A DNA stretch of 64,000 bases, from assembly GCA_019057865.1 (NCBI GenBank), contig JAHLWP010000012.1, positions 1-64,000 of the forward strand, in the 5' to 3' direction. Numbering within the stretch: position 1 is the stretch's first letter; the number at the start of each line of letters is the position of its first letter. Position numbers and translations under genes: made by a program. Below, one piece after another: positions 18,976-27,643 of the stretch. The notes under the pieces are model-generated. The model saw only the letters and a list, made by a program, of their open reading frames with translations, made no database searches and was not told where the DNA came from. This stretch comes from Promethearchaeota archaeon. Its GTDB lineage: Archaea > Asgardarchaeota > Lokiarchaeia > Sigyniarchaeales > SOKP01.

Positions 18976-19800
18976 CTACTTTAAACCTAAAATTTTCCTT
19001 GCCTCATCTGGATTTGCTATTTCTCTCCCTAACTCATTTGCTAATCTTACAACTTTATTAACTAATTCTCCATTAGATTTAGCCAATACTCCTTTAGAAA
19101 GGTAAATATTATCTTCAAAACCTACTCTAGCATGACCTCCCATCATTATTGATAAAGTAACCATAGGAAACTCATGTCTACCTATAGCACAGACAGAATA
19201 AGTACAATTCTTCGGGATACTATTTACAAGAAAAATTAAATCTCGAGGAGTAGCATTTATCCCTCCGACTACGCCTAATACAAAATTAAAGTGCATGGGA
19301 TCTTTTATGTACCCTTTCTCATGTAATCTCAAAGCCGTATCAACCATTCCTTTATCAAAACATTCCAGTTCATATTTTATACCACGATTATTTATCTCCT
19401 TAGCAAAATAAATTATTGCAGTTTCAGTATTTACAAAAATTTCATCACCACCAAAATTCATTGTTCCACAATCCAAAGTTGCCATCTCTGGGGGTGGTTC
19501 TAAGAATATTGGTTGTAGTCGTTCTTCATTACTCATTCCAACAGCTCCCCCTGTTGAAGGTTGGATAATGACATTTGAGCATTTTTTTTTTATTTCTTCG
19601 AAACATACTCTAAATCTTTCCTTACTTTGAGTAGGAGTTCCATCATCTTCTCGAACATGTAAATGGATAATACTAGCACCAGCTTTATAAGCAGATTCTG
19701 CTTCTTTTCCTATTTCTTCAACTGTATATGGTATATTTGGATTACTTTCTTTAGTGACTTCTGCTCCACATATCGCAGCAGTTATAATTAGTTTTTCCAT
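18976..19800 (-). CDS. kce: 3-keto-5-aminohexanoate cleavage enzyme (BKACE family)
   Basis: Condenses 3-keto-5-aminohexanoate with acetyl-CoA to give acetoacetate and 3-aminobutyryl-CoA. The product from ATG 19800 is 274 residues, the usual size, and begins MEKLIITAAICGAEVTK as in characterised Kce proteins. The frame extends 18 codons further upstream, but those lack homology and overlap kal. The metal-binding HxH appears in IIHLHVRED (about 46-48), and ATLDCGTMNFGGDEIF and SVCAIGRHEFPM are family blocks. AAGGGA precedes the start, and kal ends 10 nt upstream. Confidence 0.94.
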   Translation of the reverse strand: MEKLIITAAICGAEVTKESNPNIPYTVEEIGKEAESAYKAGASIIHLHVREDDGTPTQSKERFRVCFEEIKKKCSNVIIQPSTGGAVGMSNEERLQPIFLEPPPEMATLDCGTMNFGGDEIFVNTETAIIYFAKEINNRGIKYELECFDKGMVDTALRLHEKGYIKDPMHFNFVLGVVGGINATPRDLIFLVNSIPKNCTYSVCAIGRHEFPMVTLSIMMGGHARVGFEDNIYLSKGVLAKSNGELVNKVVRLANELGREIANPDEARKILGLK

Positions 19801-19810
19801 ACATATCCCT

Positions 19811-20194
19811 TTATTTTTTTCTCTGTTTAACTTTCGGAACAACACATGTTCCACTTGCTTTACATACAGTTATAGGTTTATCTAAAAAATCAGCGGCAGT
19901 ATCATTAATCTCTGGTCTTAACGTTATTATTTTACTTGCCTCAAAAATCATTTTCCTTGAAGTATCACCACATTCTACAATTTCACCTTTAGCCTCAATA
20001 TAATCACCTGCATAAACTGGAACTAAAAATTCTATATTATCATAAGCACGAAATAAACCTTCATCTCCATCGTTTTTAATTAATAATTCAGTAGCAACAT
20101 CACCAAATAATTCTAATATTTTAGCTCCATCAACTAATTTTCCACCATAATGAGCATCATTCAAACTCATCCTAATCCTAATTAATGACTTCAT
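19811..20194 (-). CDS. kal: 3-aminobutyryl-CoA ammonia-lyase
   Basis: Removes ammonia from L-3-aminobutyryl-CoA to give crotonyl-CoA, the last dedicated step of lysine fermentation. The 127-residue hot-dog-fold protein has the conserved [29 protein letters not shown] N-terminus, with the DAHYGG stretch at about residues 13-18 and [21 protein letters not shown] in the centre. It is the first gene of the minus-strand cluster (kal, kce, flavodoxin, kdd, kamA, kamB-like, kamD, kamE). Crotonyl-CoA could be handled by the hydroxyacyl-CoA dehydrogenase at 26727. Confidence 0.93.
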   Translation of the reverse strand: MKSLIRIRMSLNDAHYGGKLVDGAKILELFGDVATELLIKNDGDEGLFRAYDNIEFLVPVYAGDYIEAKGEIVECGDTSRKMIFEASKIITLRPEINDTAADFLDKPITVCKASGTCVVPKVKQRKK

Positions 20195-20487
20195 AATACC
20201 TTATCTCTTTATTTTTTTTTCAACTATAAATATAACCTAATAGATATATTGAATTCTAAAAATCAGTATTATTTTTCTTATTTATTATTTTAATACTTAA
20301 GTTTATCTTTATAATTTTATCATTTTAAAGAAAAATGGCTTATATAGTAACTATTAATTAATTGAAAATGCAATTTTAGATTTTATTTATTAATTAAATC
20401 ACAAATTTTTAAGATCTTATTTAGTATAAAAGACCTATTTTTATTTTCTTTTTTTTTTAATTTCAATGAAATAGATGTGAAAAGAGG

Positions 20488-20667
20488 ATGATAAAATTGT
20501 CAAAACTAAAGTGTAATATATGTGGATCAGAAATGGATGTACCTAAATGTTGTGATAAATCTATGATTGTTAAAAAGGGCTATCTACTATGCTGTTGCTC
20601 AGAAGATTGTGGTTATCAACCTATTCCTGAATGTTGTGGAAAAATAATGGAATATTCAGAAATGTAA
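20488..20667 (+). CDS. Cysteine-rich zinc-ribbon-like miniprotein (59 aa)
   Basis: A short frame begins at ATG 20488 with AAAGAGG directly upstream. It encodes 59 residues with ten cysteines in three groups: CNIC near residue 9, KCCDKSMIV, LCCCSEDCGYQ, and ECCGKIME. The repeated P-x-CC-(G/D)-K-x-M pattern occurs in small metal-binding proteins and rubredoxin or zinc-ribbon-like tails of anaerobes, so zinc or iron binding is likely. It stands alone between kal (divergent) and the coiled-coil protein (convergent). The function is unknown. Confidence 0.7.
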   Translation: MIKLSKLKCNICGSEMDVPKCCDKSMIVKKGYLLCCCSEDCGYQPIPECCGKIMEYSEM

Positions 20668-20704
20668 AATAACAATAAAAAGTTAAATATTTATATAAAA
20701 ACTT

Positions 20705-22285
20705 TTACCAAACTAAGTTGGCAATCATATTTTTAGCAGTTTCAGCATCTTTCTTATTCAAGATCTTCCTGATTCTTAAGTCATTTACAGCATCTTCAAG
20801 TCGTGTATCTAAATTTTTCATCTCCATTAAGTTATTTTTATCACCTTGAGTTTCGACAAGTTCAATCATTGCATTGTCTTTATTCATTAAATCTCTTAAT
20901 TTTTGCCTAAAACTCGCTTTAACCTTTGTTCTTACAATTTTGCCGTTGTCGATCAGAATTGGTAATACAGGAGCTCTTTCTGTTGTTCTATTTGTATTAG
21001 GATCTACAAAGTAGAAGATAAAAATTGGAATACCAACTACAACATTTTCAGTTTTAACTTCAATTGTATAATTATTAAAAAAGTTTTGAACATCTGTCAT
21101 CTCTGTATCCTTTATTGTTTCAAGATTATCTAAACATGATTGCTTTACTTGCTTTATTTGTGCAACAACATCTTCAGCAGAAGTTAGATCTTTACTTAGA
21201 CCACTATGTTTTGCATCAATCTGTTTTTGAACTTCAGATATTTTACGTTCCAATTCCCGAATTTTCAGTTGATGTGTTTTCTCAAGATCAGAGATCTCAC
21301 GTTGTACATTTTTTCTTAATTGTGCAATTTCACTCTTATATCTAGAGAGAGAATTTCCTAAATCGCGATATTTTAGATCTAAATCTTTTATACGTTCCTC
21401 AACTAGGAATAAATCTTTTTTATCAATGGCACTTTTTAGTTGATCATTACTATTTTTAATTTTATTTAGATTATTTTGAATCTCTCCAGTTTTATCGTTA
21501 ATTTTATATTTACCTGTTTTTACCAACTCTTCTGTTGATGTTTCAATTTTTCTCTCTTTTTCTTCTTGTAATTCTTTATTAAGTATCGCTAATTGCTTCT
21601 CTTCTTCACTTGTATCCACTTTAGTTACTCTGATTTTATCTACTTCTTGACCTCCCCTTTGAATCCATCTATCACATAACTTTATAATTATATCTCCATA
21701 AGTATCTAGCATTCTCACGTCTTTTTGTGAAATAAATTCATGAATTTCTTGAGCAATTTTTGCTTGATTCACACTTTTAGCAATAGGACCTCCTTCCAGT
21801 AAGAAATACGGATTATTAAAAGAACTTAAATTATATTGATTTAGGAAAAAATTCTGGAAATATCCAACTTCAGAAGAAGAAAATAACGCTTCTTGAATTA
21901 CAATACCTCTTTTAAAATTCTTACTTCTTCTTAAATAAGTATTATTATAAGATTGTAAGGAACTTAAAAATGAGTCTGGATCTGCTCCCTTAATAACATT
22001 ATCAGGTCTTGGAGGCGTCTGAGAGAATTGCCCTACGCTTAATTTTTCCTGTTTGTTGAGTAAATAACTACATACACACGCTCTAGTTTCGTTTAAAGGA
22101 ATTAAACGAACTGGCCAAAAACAGGTTGCAATTTTTGATATTTTTCCCATTTTTTTAAGGTTTTTACTATATATTCCAATGCATTCATTTAAAGCTAATG
22201 CTAATTCATTTAATAGTGTAGCTTGGGAGCGAGCGGGGATTACTTCGCCCATATTAATTAAATAAGGTATAACTCTTTGGACCAT
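20705..22285 (-). CDS. Large coiled-coil protein of unknown function (526 aa)
   Basis: No known family is recognised. Residues 1-200 look globular, with several conserved-looking Cys and aromatic residues (ATCFWPVRLIPLNETRACVC). Residues about 225-385 are strongly heptad-like and charged (ELQEEKERKIETSTEELVKTGKY onward, ISDLEKTHQLKIRELERKISEVQKQ), predicting a long coiled coil. A second globular part (PIFIFYFVDPNTNRTTERAPVLP) and a helical tail follow. No signal peptide or membrane span is seen, so a cytoplasmic scaffolding or sensor role is possible. Confidence 0.65.
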   Translation of the reverse strand: MVQRVIPYLINMGEVIPARSQATLLNELALALNECIGIYSKNLKKMGKISKIATCFWPVRLIPLNETRACVCSYLLNKQEKLSVGQFSQTPPRPDNVIKGADPDSFLSSLQSYNNTYLRRSKNFKRGIVIQEALFSSSEVGYFQNFFLNQYNLSSFNNPYFLLEGGPIAKSVNQAKIAQEIHEFISQKDVRMLDTYGDIIIKLCDRWIQRGGQEVDKIRVTKVDTSEEEKQLAILNKELQEEKERKIETSTEELVKTGKYKINDKTGEIQNNLNKIKNSNDQLKSAIDKKDLFLVEERIKDLDLKYRDLGNSLSRYKSEIAQLRKNVQREISDLEKTHQLKIRELERKISEVQKQIDAKHSGLSKDLTSAEDVVAQIKQVKQSCLDNLETIKDTEMTDVQNFFNNYTIEVKTENVVVGIPIFIFYFVDPNTNRTTERAPVLPILIDNGKIVRTKVKASFRQKLRDLMNKDNAMIELVETQGDKNNLMEMKNLDTRLEDAVNDLRIRKILNKKDAETAKNMIANLVW

Positions 22286-22554
22286 ATTTGATTCACTTTA
22301 TTTTCTATAATATTTTTTAATACCAATTAAATAATTAAATTTTTGGTTTTAAGTTATTTTCATGGTTTGATAGTATTCATTACTGGGATATTGATTTTAT
22401 GTTTTCTAGCAAATATTGATAAAAGGAATAAATCTTTAGAATAAGAAGTACAATAATAATAAAAATTTTTTTTTCTCTTTTTCTTTTTCAGTTTAAAATT
22501 ATAAATATCTTGCTATCAAATTAATACGTATATAAAAGTAAAAGTGCATCAATA

Positions 22555-23367
22555 ATGGTTGAGAAATTTCTTGAGGGTAAAGGAGCTCTAATTACTGGTG
22601 GAGCTTCTGGTTTTGGAAGAGATGTAGGATTTGCATTTGCAGAAAGGGGTGCAGATTTAGTCCTAGTTGATATCAATGAAGAACTATTAGAAGAAACATG
22701 TAAGAAAATTGCACAAAAAACTGGACAAAAAGTGATACCTATTATATGTGATGTTTCAGATTCTAAATGTGTAAAGAAAATGGGAGAACAAGCATTTAAA
22801 GAACTTGATAATATATATGTTTTATTCAATAATGCCGGAGTAGCGACTGGATATGGAGTTGATATTTTACACGTTGGAGAACAAGCATGGGACAAAACCA
22901 TGAATATTAATCTTAAGGGTCAATGGTTAGTAGATAAATTTATATGTCGAAAAATGAATAGGCAAAAATTTGAACCATTGAGAGGGAAAGTTATTCATAA
23001 TTCTTCCCATTATGGGCTATGTCTTAGTCCATTTGTACCGATATATAGTATAAGTAAAACTGGTATAATAGCTCTTAATAAAATTATAGCAAAAACATTA
23101 GCTCCCTATATAACTTCAAATGCAATAGCACCAGGTTATCATACTACAGGATTTTATGGGAATAGAGAAGATATTGTGTTACAGGTTATCAGTGATTCAA
23201 ATGAGAAAACTCCTTTAAACAGAATAGGAACTATTGAAGATGTTGTTGATGTTGTATTATTTCTCGCTTCAAATAAAAGTGACTTTATTACTGGTCATTG
23301 TTTCACTATTGATGGAGGGATAGCAGAGGTGGGTGTTCACGCTCACAAATTAGATGTAAATGTATAA
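22555..23367 (+). CDS. Short-chain dehydrogenase/reductase, copy 1 (270 aa)
   Basis: A classical SDR oxidoreductase. The nucleotide-binding TGGASGFGR motif (residues 14-22), the structural NNAG, a serine in NSSHYG and the active-site YSISK (YxxxK) are all present, so it should be catalytically competent. Length and C-terminal FITGHCFTIDGGI are typical. It is followed 27 nt later by a close paralogue, pointing to tandem duplication. The substrate is not deducible; hydroxyacyl-CoA or sugar-derived alcohols are possible. Confidence 0.88.
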   Translation: MVEKFLEGKGALITGGASGFGRDVGFAFAERGADLVLVDINEELLEETCKKIAQKTGQKVIPIICDVSDSKCVKKMGEQAFKELDNIYVLFNNAGVATGYGVDILHVGEQAWDKTMNINLKGQWLVDKFICRKMNRQKFEPLRGKVIHNSSHYGLCLSPFVPIYSISKTGIIALNKIIAKTLAPYITSNAIAPGYHTTGFYGNREDIVLQVISDSNEKTPLNRIGTIEDVVDVVLFLASNKSDFITGHCFTIDGGIAEVGVHAHKLDVNV

Positions 23368-23394
23368 AATAGTAAATGAAGGGAGGGAAATTTT

Positions 23395-24204
23395 ATGGTT
23401 AATAAATTTTTAGAAGGGAAAGGAGCTCTTATAACTGGTGGAGCTTCTGGTTTTGGAAGAGGTTTTGCTTTTGCATATGCACAAAGAGGGGCGAATTTAG
23501 TGTTAGTTGATATTAATGAAGAATTATTAGAAGAAACTTGTAAAAAAGTAAGAGAAGAGACTGGTCAAAAAGTAATACCTATTGTATGTGATGTAACAAA
23601 ATCAGATCAAGTAGGAGCAATGGCAAAACAAGCATTTTCTGAATTGGATAATGTGTATGTTTTGAACAATAATACTGGTGGAGGATTTGGTTTTTTTGAT
23701 TTAACTAGAGTTAAAGAAAATATTTTTGACAAAACAATAGCCCTTAATCTAAAGGGACAATGGTTAGTAGCAAAAGAAATATGTAAAAGAATGAAAAAAC
23801 AAAAATTAGAACCATTAGCAGGAAAAGTTATTCACACAGCTTCAATAGCAGGTGTAAAGGTAGATGGCGGTACTCCAGTATATTCTATATGTAAAGCGGG
23901 TGTAATCGCAATGATGCAATTACTTGCTCAAAGCCTAGCCCCAAAAATAACTGTTAATGCTATTTCACCTGGATATCATTTGACAGGAGCATATAGAAAC
24001 AGATTAGATGTAATGAAAATGACAATGGATGAAGGACATGTAAAAACTCCATTAAACAGATATGGAACTGTAGAGGACGTTGTAAATGTTTCAGTATTCC
24101 TTGCATCATCAGCCTCTAATTTTATTACTGGACATAATTTTATTGTAGATGGAGGAATTGTTGAGGTAGGTGTTCCTGCATATTTCTTTAAATCAGACAT
24201 TTAA
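23395..24204 (+). CDS. Short-chain dehydrogenase/reductase, copy 2 (269 aa)
   Basis: A tandem paralogue of the preceding SDR, sharing long stretches such as LEGKGALITGGASGFGR and LVLVDINEELLEETCKK. The start at ATG 23395 has the strong AGGGAGGG upstream. The catalytic tetrad is mostly kept (HTASIAG serine, YSICK), but the usual NNAG reads NNNTG, a change in the loop that normally supports the catalytic network. It may use a different substrate or have reduced activity. Transcription is probably joint with copy 1. Confidence 0.87.
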   Translation: MVNKFLEGKGALITGGASGFGRGFAFAYAQRGANLVLVDINEELLEETCKKVREETGQKVIPIVCDVTKSDQVGAMAKQAFSELDNVYVLNNNTGGGFGFFDLTRVKENIFDKTIALNLKGQWLVAKEICKRMKKQKLEPLAGKVIHTASIAGVKVDGGTPVYSICKAGVIAMMQLLAQSLAPKITVNAISPGYHLTGAYRNRLDVMKMTMDEGHVKTPLNRYGTVEDVVNVSVFLASSASNFITGHNFIVDGGIVEVGVPAYFFKSDI

Positions 24205-24349
24205 TAATTTTGCTAATATTTTATTCTTTTAATATTAGAAAGTAAAAAAATAAGATTGTAAAAAATTAAAGATTTATTAGGCAATTAGAATAAATAAATA
24301 TTCATTGATCTAAAGAATTAAAAATAAAAAACTAAAAATTGAGTTGAAC

Positions 24350-24745
24350 ATGATAAATATAATCATAGTAATTTTTCAAATTATTTTTATAGTTGGTCTT
24401 GTTGCATTTTGGATTTATTTTTTCCTGGTAGAAAATAAGAATCCAGAAAGAACAGAAGTATATCGTGTATTTGAAAAGTCTTTTGTTATAGCAGATTTAG
24501 GTTTTGCTCTACCTTGCTCAATTTTATCCATTTATGGGATTCTTACTGAACAAAAATTGGGATTCTTTTTTTCTGTCGTATTAGGTAGTGCGATAATATT
24601 TCTATTTCTGATGGATTTTTGTTATAATTTACAACAAGGAACTTACAAAAAAAGAGATTTCGATACGATATTAGAAATAGTACTAAATATTTATTGTGCA
24701 ATATTTGGTCCACTTTACATATTATTTGGTTGGTTCAACTTATAA
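24350..24745 (+). CDS. Small integral membrane protein (131 aa)
   Basis: The protein has four hydrophobic segments: IIIVIFQIIFIVGLVAFWIYFFLV at the N-terminus, then FVIADLGFALPCSILSIYGIL, LGFFFSVVLGSAIIFLFLMDF and IVLNIYCAIFGPLYILFGWF. No enzyme signature is visible. I chose the ATG at 24350; an in-frame TTG six bases upstream (24344) is also possible. It stands after the SDR pair with a 145-nt gap and is not clearly part of an operon. Confidence 0.6.
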   Translation: MINIIIVIFQIIFIVGLVAFWIYFFLVENKNPERTEVYRVFEKSFVIADLGFALPCSILSIYGILTEQKLGFFFSVVLGSAIIFLFLMDFCYNLQQGTYKKRDFDTILEIVLNIYCAIFGPLYILFGWFNL

Positions 24746-24895
24746 ACATAAAAAAACTTTATCTCTAATTTCTTTAAACCTAAATCAATTTTTTTTTTAT
24801 TTTTAAACTTAACAAAGGTATAATTTATTAGAAGGAATATCAAAGTTAGTATCATGATTTCATTATTAAATGAATATAATTTGGAGGTTAAATAA

Positions 24896-25273
24896 ATGGT
24901 AAAAGTTAATGGAGCTCAATTAATAGTTAGGGCATTAGATAATCAAGGAGTTAATGTGATATTTACTCTTTGTGGAGATAATGATTTGATCTATAACTAT
25001 TGCTCATCCTTAAGCGATGAAACTAGATATGATAAATATGCTGAAGCTTTTAATTGTTATGGAGAATTAGTTTCAGATTCTAATGAAATACGCCCAGCAT
25101 TACAGCGGGTTTTTGATTCAAACCTACCTGCTGTAATTGATGTAAGGATTAATCCTAAAGTAAATACTGTTATGGATTACCTTGCTCGTGAAGCCTATAA
25201 TCCAGATAGCTGGAAACGAAAAGTTAAAAAGAAAACTGAGATTGTTCTTGAAGTACCAGTAACTAAAAGTTGA
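24896..25273 (+). pseudogene. Internally deleted acetolactate-synthase-like TPP enzyme (125 aa)
   Basis: Residues 1-33 (NGAQLIVRALDNQGVNVIFTLCGD) match the start of the TPP-binding N-terminal domain of acetolactate-synthase-like enzymes. Residues from about 46 onward (YDKYAEAFNCYGELV, RPALQRVFDSNLPAVIDVRINPKV) match their extreme C-terminus. The roughly 400 residues normally between, including the FAD-like middle domain and the GDG TPP site, are missing. The join is in frame and the start has the strong GGAGGT, so a short protein may still be made, but it cannot be an active TPP enzyme. It reads as a relic of an in-frame deletion. Confidence 0.75.
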
Positions 25274-25505
25274 GCCAATCGAAATTAACTTACTTAAATA
25301 TGTTATGAATCAAATTCGAATCCAAGCTGTTTGGAGCTATACAAAAGAAAATTTCAAGAATGCAATAGACCTAATTGTTAAAAAAATGATTGATCCTGAA
25401 CCAATCGTAACTAAAATAATTTCTTTAGATGATATCGTTGAAGAAGGATTTGAATGCGCAATAAATCTTGAAACAACTGATATTAAAATCCTTGTAGAAC
25501 CATAA
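25266..25505 (+). pseudogene. C-terminal remnant of a zinc-type alcohol dehydrogenase
   Basis: A frame open from about 25266 encodes VEPIEINLLKYVMNQIRIQAVWSYTKENF and then DPEPIVTKIISLDDIVEEGFECAIN, ending in KILVEP. This is the typical C-terminal quarter of medium-chain (MDR) alcohol dehydrogenases. Nothing upstream encodes the catalytic zinc domain or the NAD-binding Rossmann fold; instead the frame runs back into the end of the deleted acetolactate-synthase-like remnant. An ATG at 25305 exists but splits the homologous segment. It is a relic that probably marks the end point of a deletion joining two genes. Confidence 0.75.
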
Positions 25506-25539
25506 ATATGAAACCAATATTTAGATAAATAATATTAAT

Positions 25540-26646
25540 ATGAAAAAAATAGGACTTATTGTAAATCCAATTGCTGGAATGGGTGGTAGTGTAGGGTTAA
25601 AAGGGACAGATGGAGATATATATAAAAAAGCTTTAAAATTGGGTGCCAAACCAGTAGCACCTAAAAGAGTAAGTCAATTTTTATCGAATTTAAAAAATAA
25701 AGAAGATCTCTTTTTATTTGTTGCACCTGGAAAAATGGGAGAAGATTATGTTAAAAAGAAAGGTTTTACCTATGAAGTCATTGGAGAAATTAGTAAAAAA
25801 ACCACGGCAGAAGATACAAAAAGAATTTCAAATCAAATGATTGAGAAAAGTATTGAAATACTTGTTTTTTGTGGAGGTGATGGTACTGCCAGAGATATTT
25901 ATGATGCCATTGGAATAGAAAAGCCTGTAGTTGCCATACCCTCAGGAGTAAAAATGTTTAGTTCTGTTTTTGCTCTTAATCCAAGGGCTGGTGCTGAAAT
26001 TATTGATAAATTTTTGAAGGAGACCATAGAAACATTAGATAAAGAAATTTTAGATATTAATGAAGAATCTTACCAACATGGGATTTTAGATTCGAGATTA
26101 TATGGATATTTAAAGGTTCCTAAGGTTAAAAATTTAATACAAGCTGGAAAAGATAGTTCAAACGTAGGACGAACCGCTGAAGTAAATAAATATGAAATCG
26201 CCAAACATATAATTGAAAATATGCAAAATGTTACTCTTTATTTATTAGGACCAGGAACAACTATTAAGACAATTGCTGATCATTTAAAGCTACCCAAAAC
26301 ACTACTTGGTATTGATGCTATTTATAATAATGAGCTGGTAGGAAAAGACTTGAATGAAAAAGGAATTTTAAAACTTTTGGATGAATACAAAAAAGCAAAA
26401 ATAATCTTAACGCCAATAGGTGGACAAGGATTTATATTGGGAAGAGGAAATAAGCAATTCACCCCTAAAATCCTTAAAATTATTGGAAAAAAAAATTTAA
26501 TAATTATTGCTACGGAGGAGAAAATAAAAGGGTTTAAATGTTTAAGGGTTGATACGGGTGATATTGAAGTTGACAAGATATTTACAGGACCTACTAAAGT
26601 AATTGTTGGATATAAACAAGAATTAGTTGTGGATATTTTAGTTTAA
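25540..26646 (+). CDS. AcoX / ATP-NAD kinase family protein (368 aa)
   Basis: Belongs to the COG3199-like group related to NAD kinases, which in bacteria often lies beside acetoin or 2-oxoacid dehydrogenase genes (AcoX). The N-terminus GLIVNPIAGMGGSVGLKGTDG and the kinase-type loop CGGDGTARDI (near 112-121) are characteristic, and GSxxF-like and GGQGFILGRGN segments follow. Length is normal for the group. Both a TPP enzyme remnant and an alcohol dehydrogenase remnant lie immediately upstream, so it may once have formed part of an acetoin-type cluster. Actual substrate is unknown. Confidence 0.8.
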   Translation: MKKIGLIVNPIAGMGGSVGLKGTDGDIYKKALKLGAKPVAPKRVSQFLSNLKNKEDLFLFVAPGKMGEDYVKKKGFTYEVIGEISKKTTAEDTKRISNQMIEKSIEILVFCGGDGTARDIYDAIGIEKPVVAIPSGVKMFSSVFALNPRAGAEIIDKFLKETIETLDKEILDINEESYQHGILDSRLYGYLKVPKVKNLIQAGKDSSNVGRTAEVNKYEIAKHIIENMQNVTLYLLGPGTTIKTIADHLKLPKTLLGIDAIYNNELVGKDLNEKGILKLLDEYKKAKIILTPIGGQGFILGRGNKQFTPKILKIIGKKNLIIIATEEKIKGFKCLRVDTGDIEVDKIFTGPTKVIVGYKQELVVDILV

Positions 26647-26726
26647 AAATTATATAAGTTCAATTTTATAATAATAAATAAGGATTTAATTATCTTAATT
26701 TAATTAGAATTTTTAGATGAGAGCAT

Positions 26727-27539
26727 ATGGTTAGAGAAATCAATACTATTTCTGTAATTGGAGCGGGATATATGGGTAAGCAGATCATTGAGAGATCTGC
26801 CTTATGTGGTTATAATGTCCACGCTTATGATGTAAGTTTTGAAAGTTTGAATGAGTTTATTTCTGAGTTAAATAAGTCAAAAGATATAAAGGGAGAGATT
26901 ATACATCATAACAATCTCCCTGAAGCAGTAAAGAATGCTGACTTAATTATTGAAACGATTCCTGAAAATATTGAATTAAAAAGAGATGTTTTTTCACAGA
27001 TTGATGAAGTAGCTCCACCTCATGCTATTATAGCTACAAATAGTTCTTCAATTCCGATTTCAAAATTAGAGGATGTTGTTGAACGGAAAGATAAAGTTAT
27101 GAATATTCATTTTTATCATCTTATTAATTGGCCAATGGCAGACCTAATGAAAATCACTCAAACAAGTGATGAAACATTTGAGAAAGGAAAAAAATGGGTT
27201 GAAAGTATCGATATCACTCCTCTTATTGTAAAAAAAGAATGCTACGGATTTGTCTTTAATAGAATTTGGCGAGCAATTAAAAAAGATTGCTTGAAAATAT
27301 GGAGTGGTGGGCATGCAGATGTTGAAGATGTTGATAAAGCATGGAAGATATTCACTGGCTCGGATGAAGGTCCATTTGAAATGATGGATAAAATCGGATT
27401 GGATGTTATATACGACATTGAAATGTCTTATTTCAAAAAAAGTGGGGATCAAGATGATAAGCCACCTGATGCCCTTAAAGAATTGGTTGATAAAGAACAA
27501 TTAGGAAGAAAAACTGGAAAAGGTTTTTATGAATATTAA
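26727..27539 (+). CDS. 3-hydroxyacyl-CoA dehydrogenase (270 aa)
   Basis: An NAD-dependent dehydrogenase of the 3-hydroxybutyryl-CoA type. The Rossmann loop VIGAGYMGKQI is at residues 10-20, and NSSSIPISKLED with NIHFYHLINW follows, where canonical enzymes have HFFNP. The C-terminal domain ends with GRKTGKGFYEY, the family hallmark. It is shorter than the 280-290 typical residues and has IHFYHL rather than HFFNPA, so substrate preference may differ. It could interconvert acetoacetyl-CoA and 3-hydroxybutyryl-CoA downstream of lysine fermentation. Confidence 0.87.
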   Translation: MVREINTISVIGAGYMGKQIIERSALCGYNVHAYDVSFESLNEFISELNKSKDIKGEIIHHNNLPEAVKNADLIIETIPENIELKRDVFSQIDEVAPPHAIIATNSSSIPISKLEDVVERKDKVMNIHFYHLINWPMADLMKITQTSDETFEKGKKWVESIDITPLIVKKECYGFVFNRIWRAIKKDCLKIWSGGHADVEDVDKAWKIFTGSDEGPFEMMDKIGLDVIYDIEMSYFKKSGDQDDKPPDALKELVDKEQLGRKTGKGFYEY

Positions 27540-27643
27540 TAATAAATACAAATTTTAAATAAAAGGAAAATTTTTTTTAGATTTTTAATTAAAAACAATA
27601 AATTCCTATTCTAATTTTTGATTTATAAATTTTAGAGTCCCTC

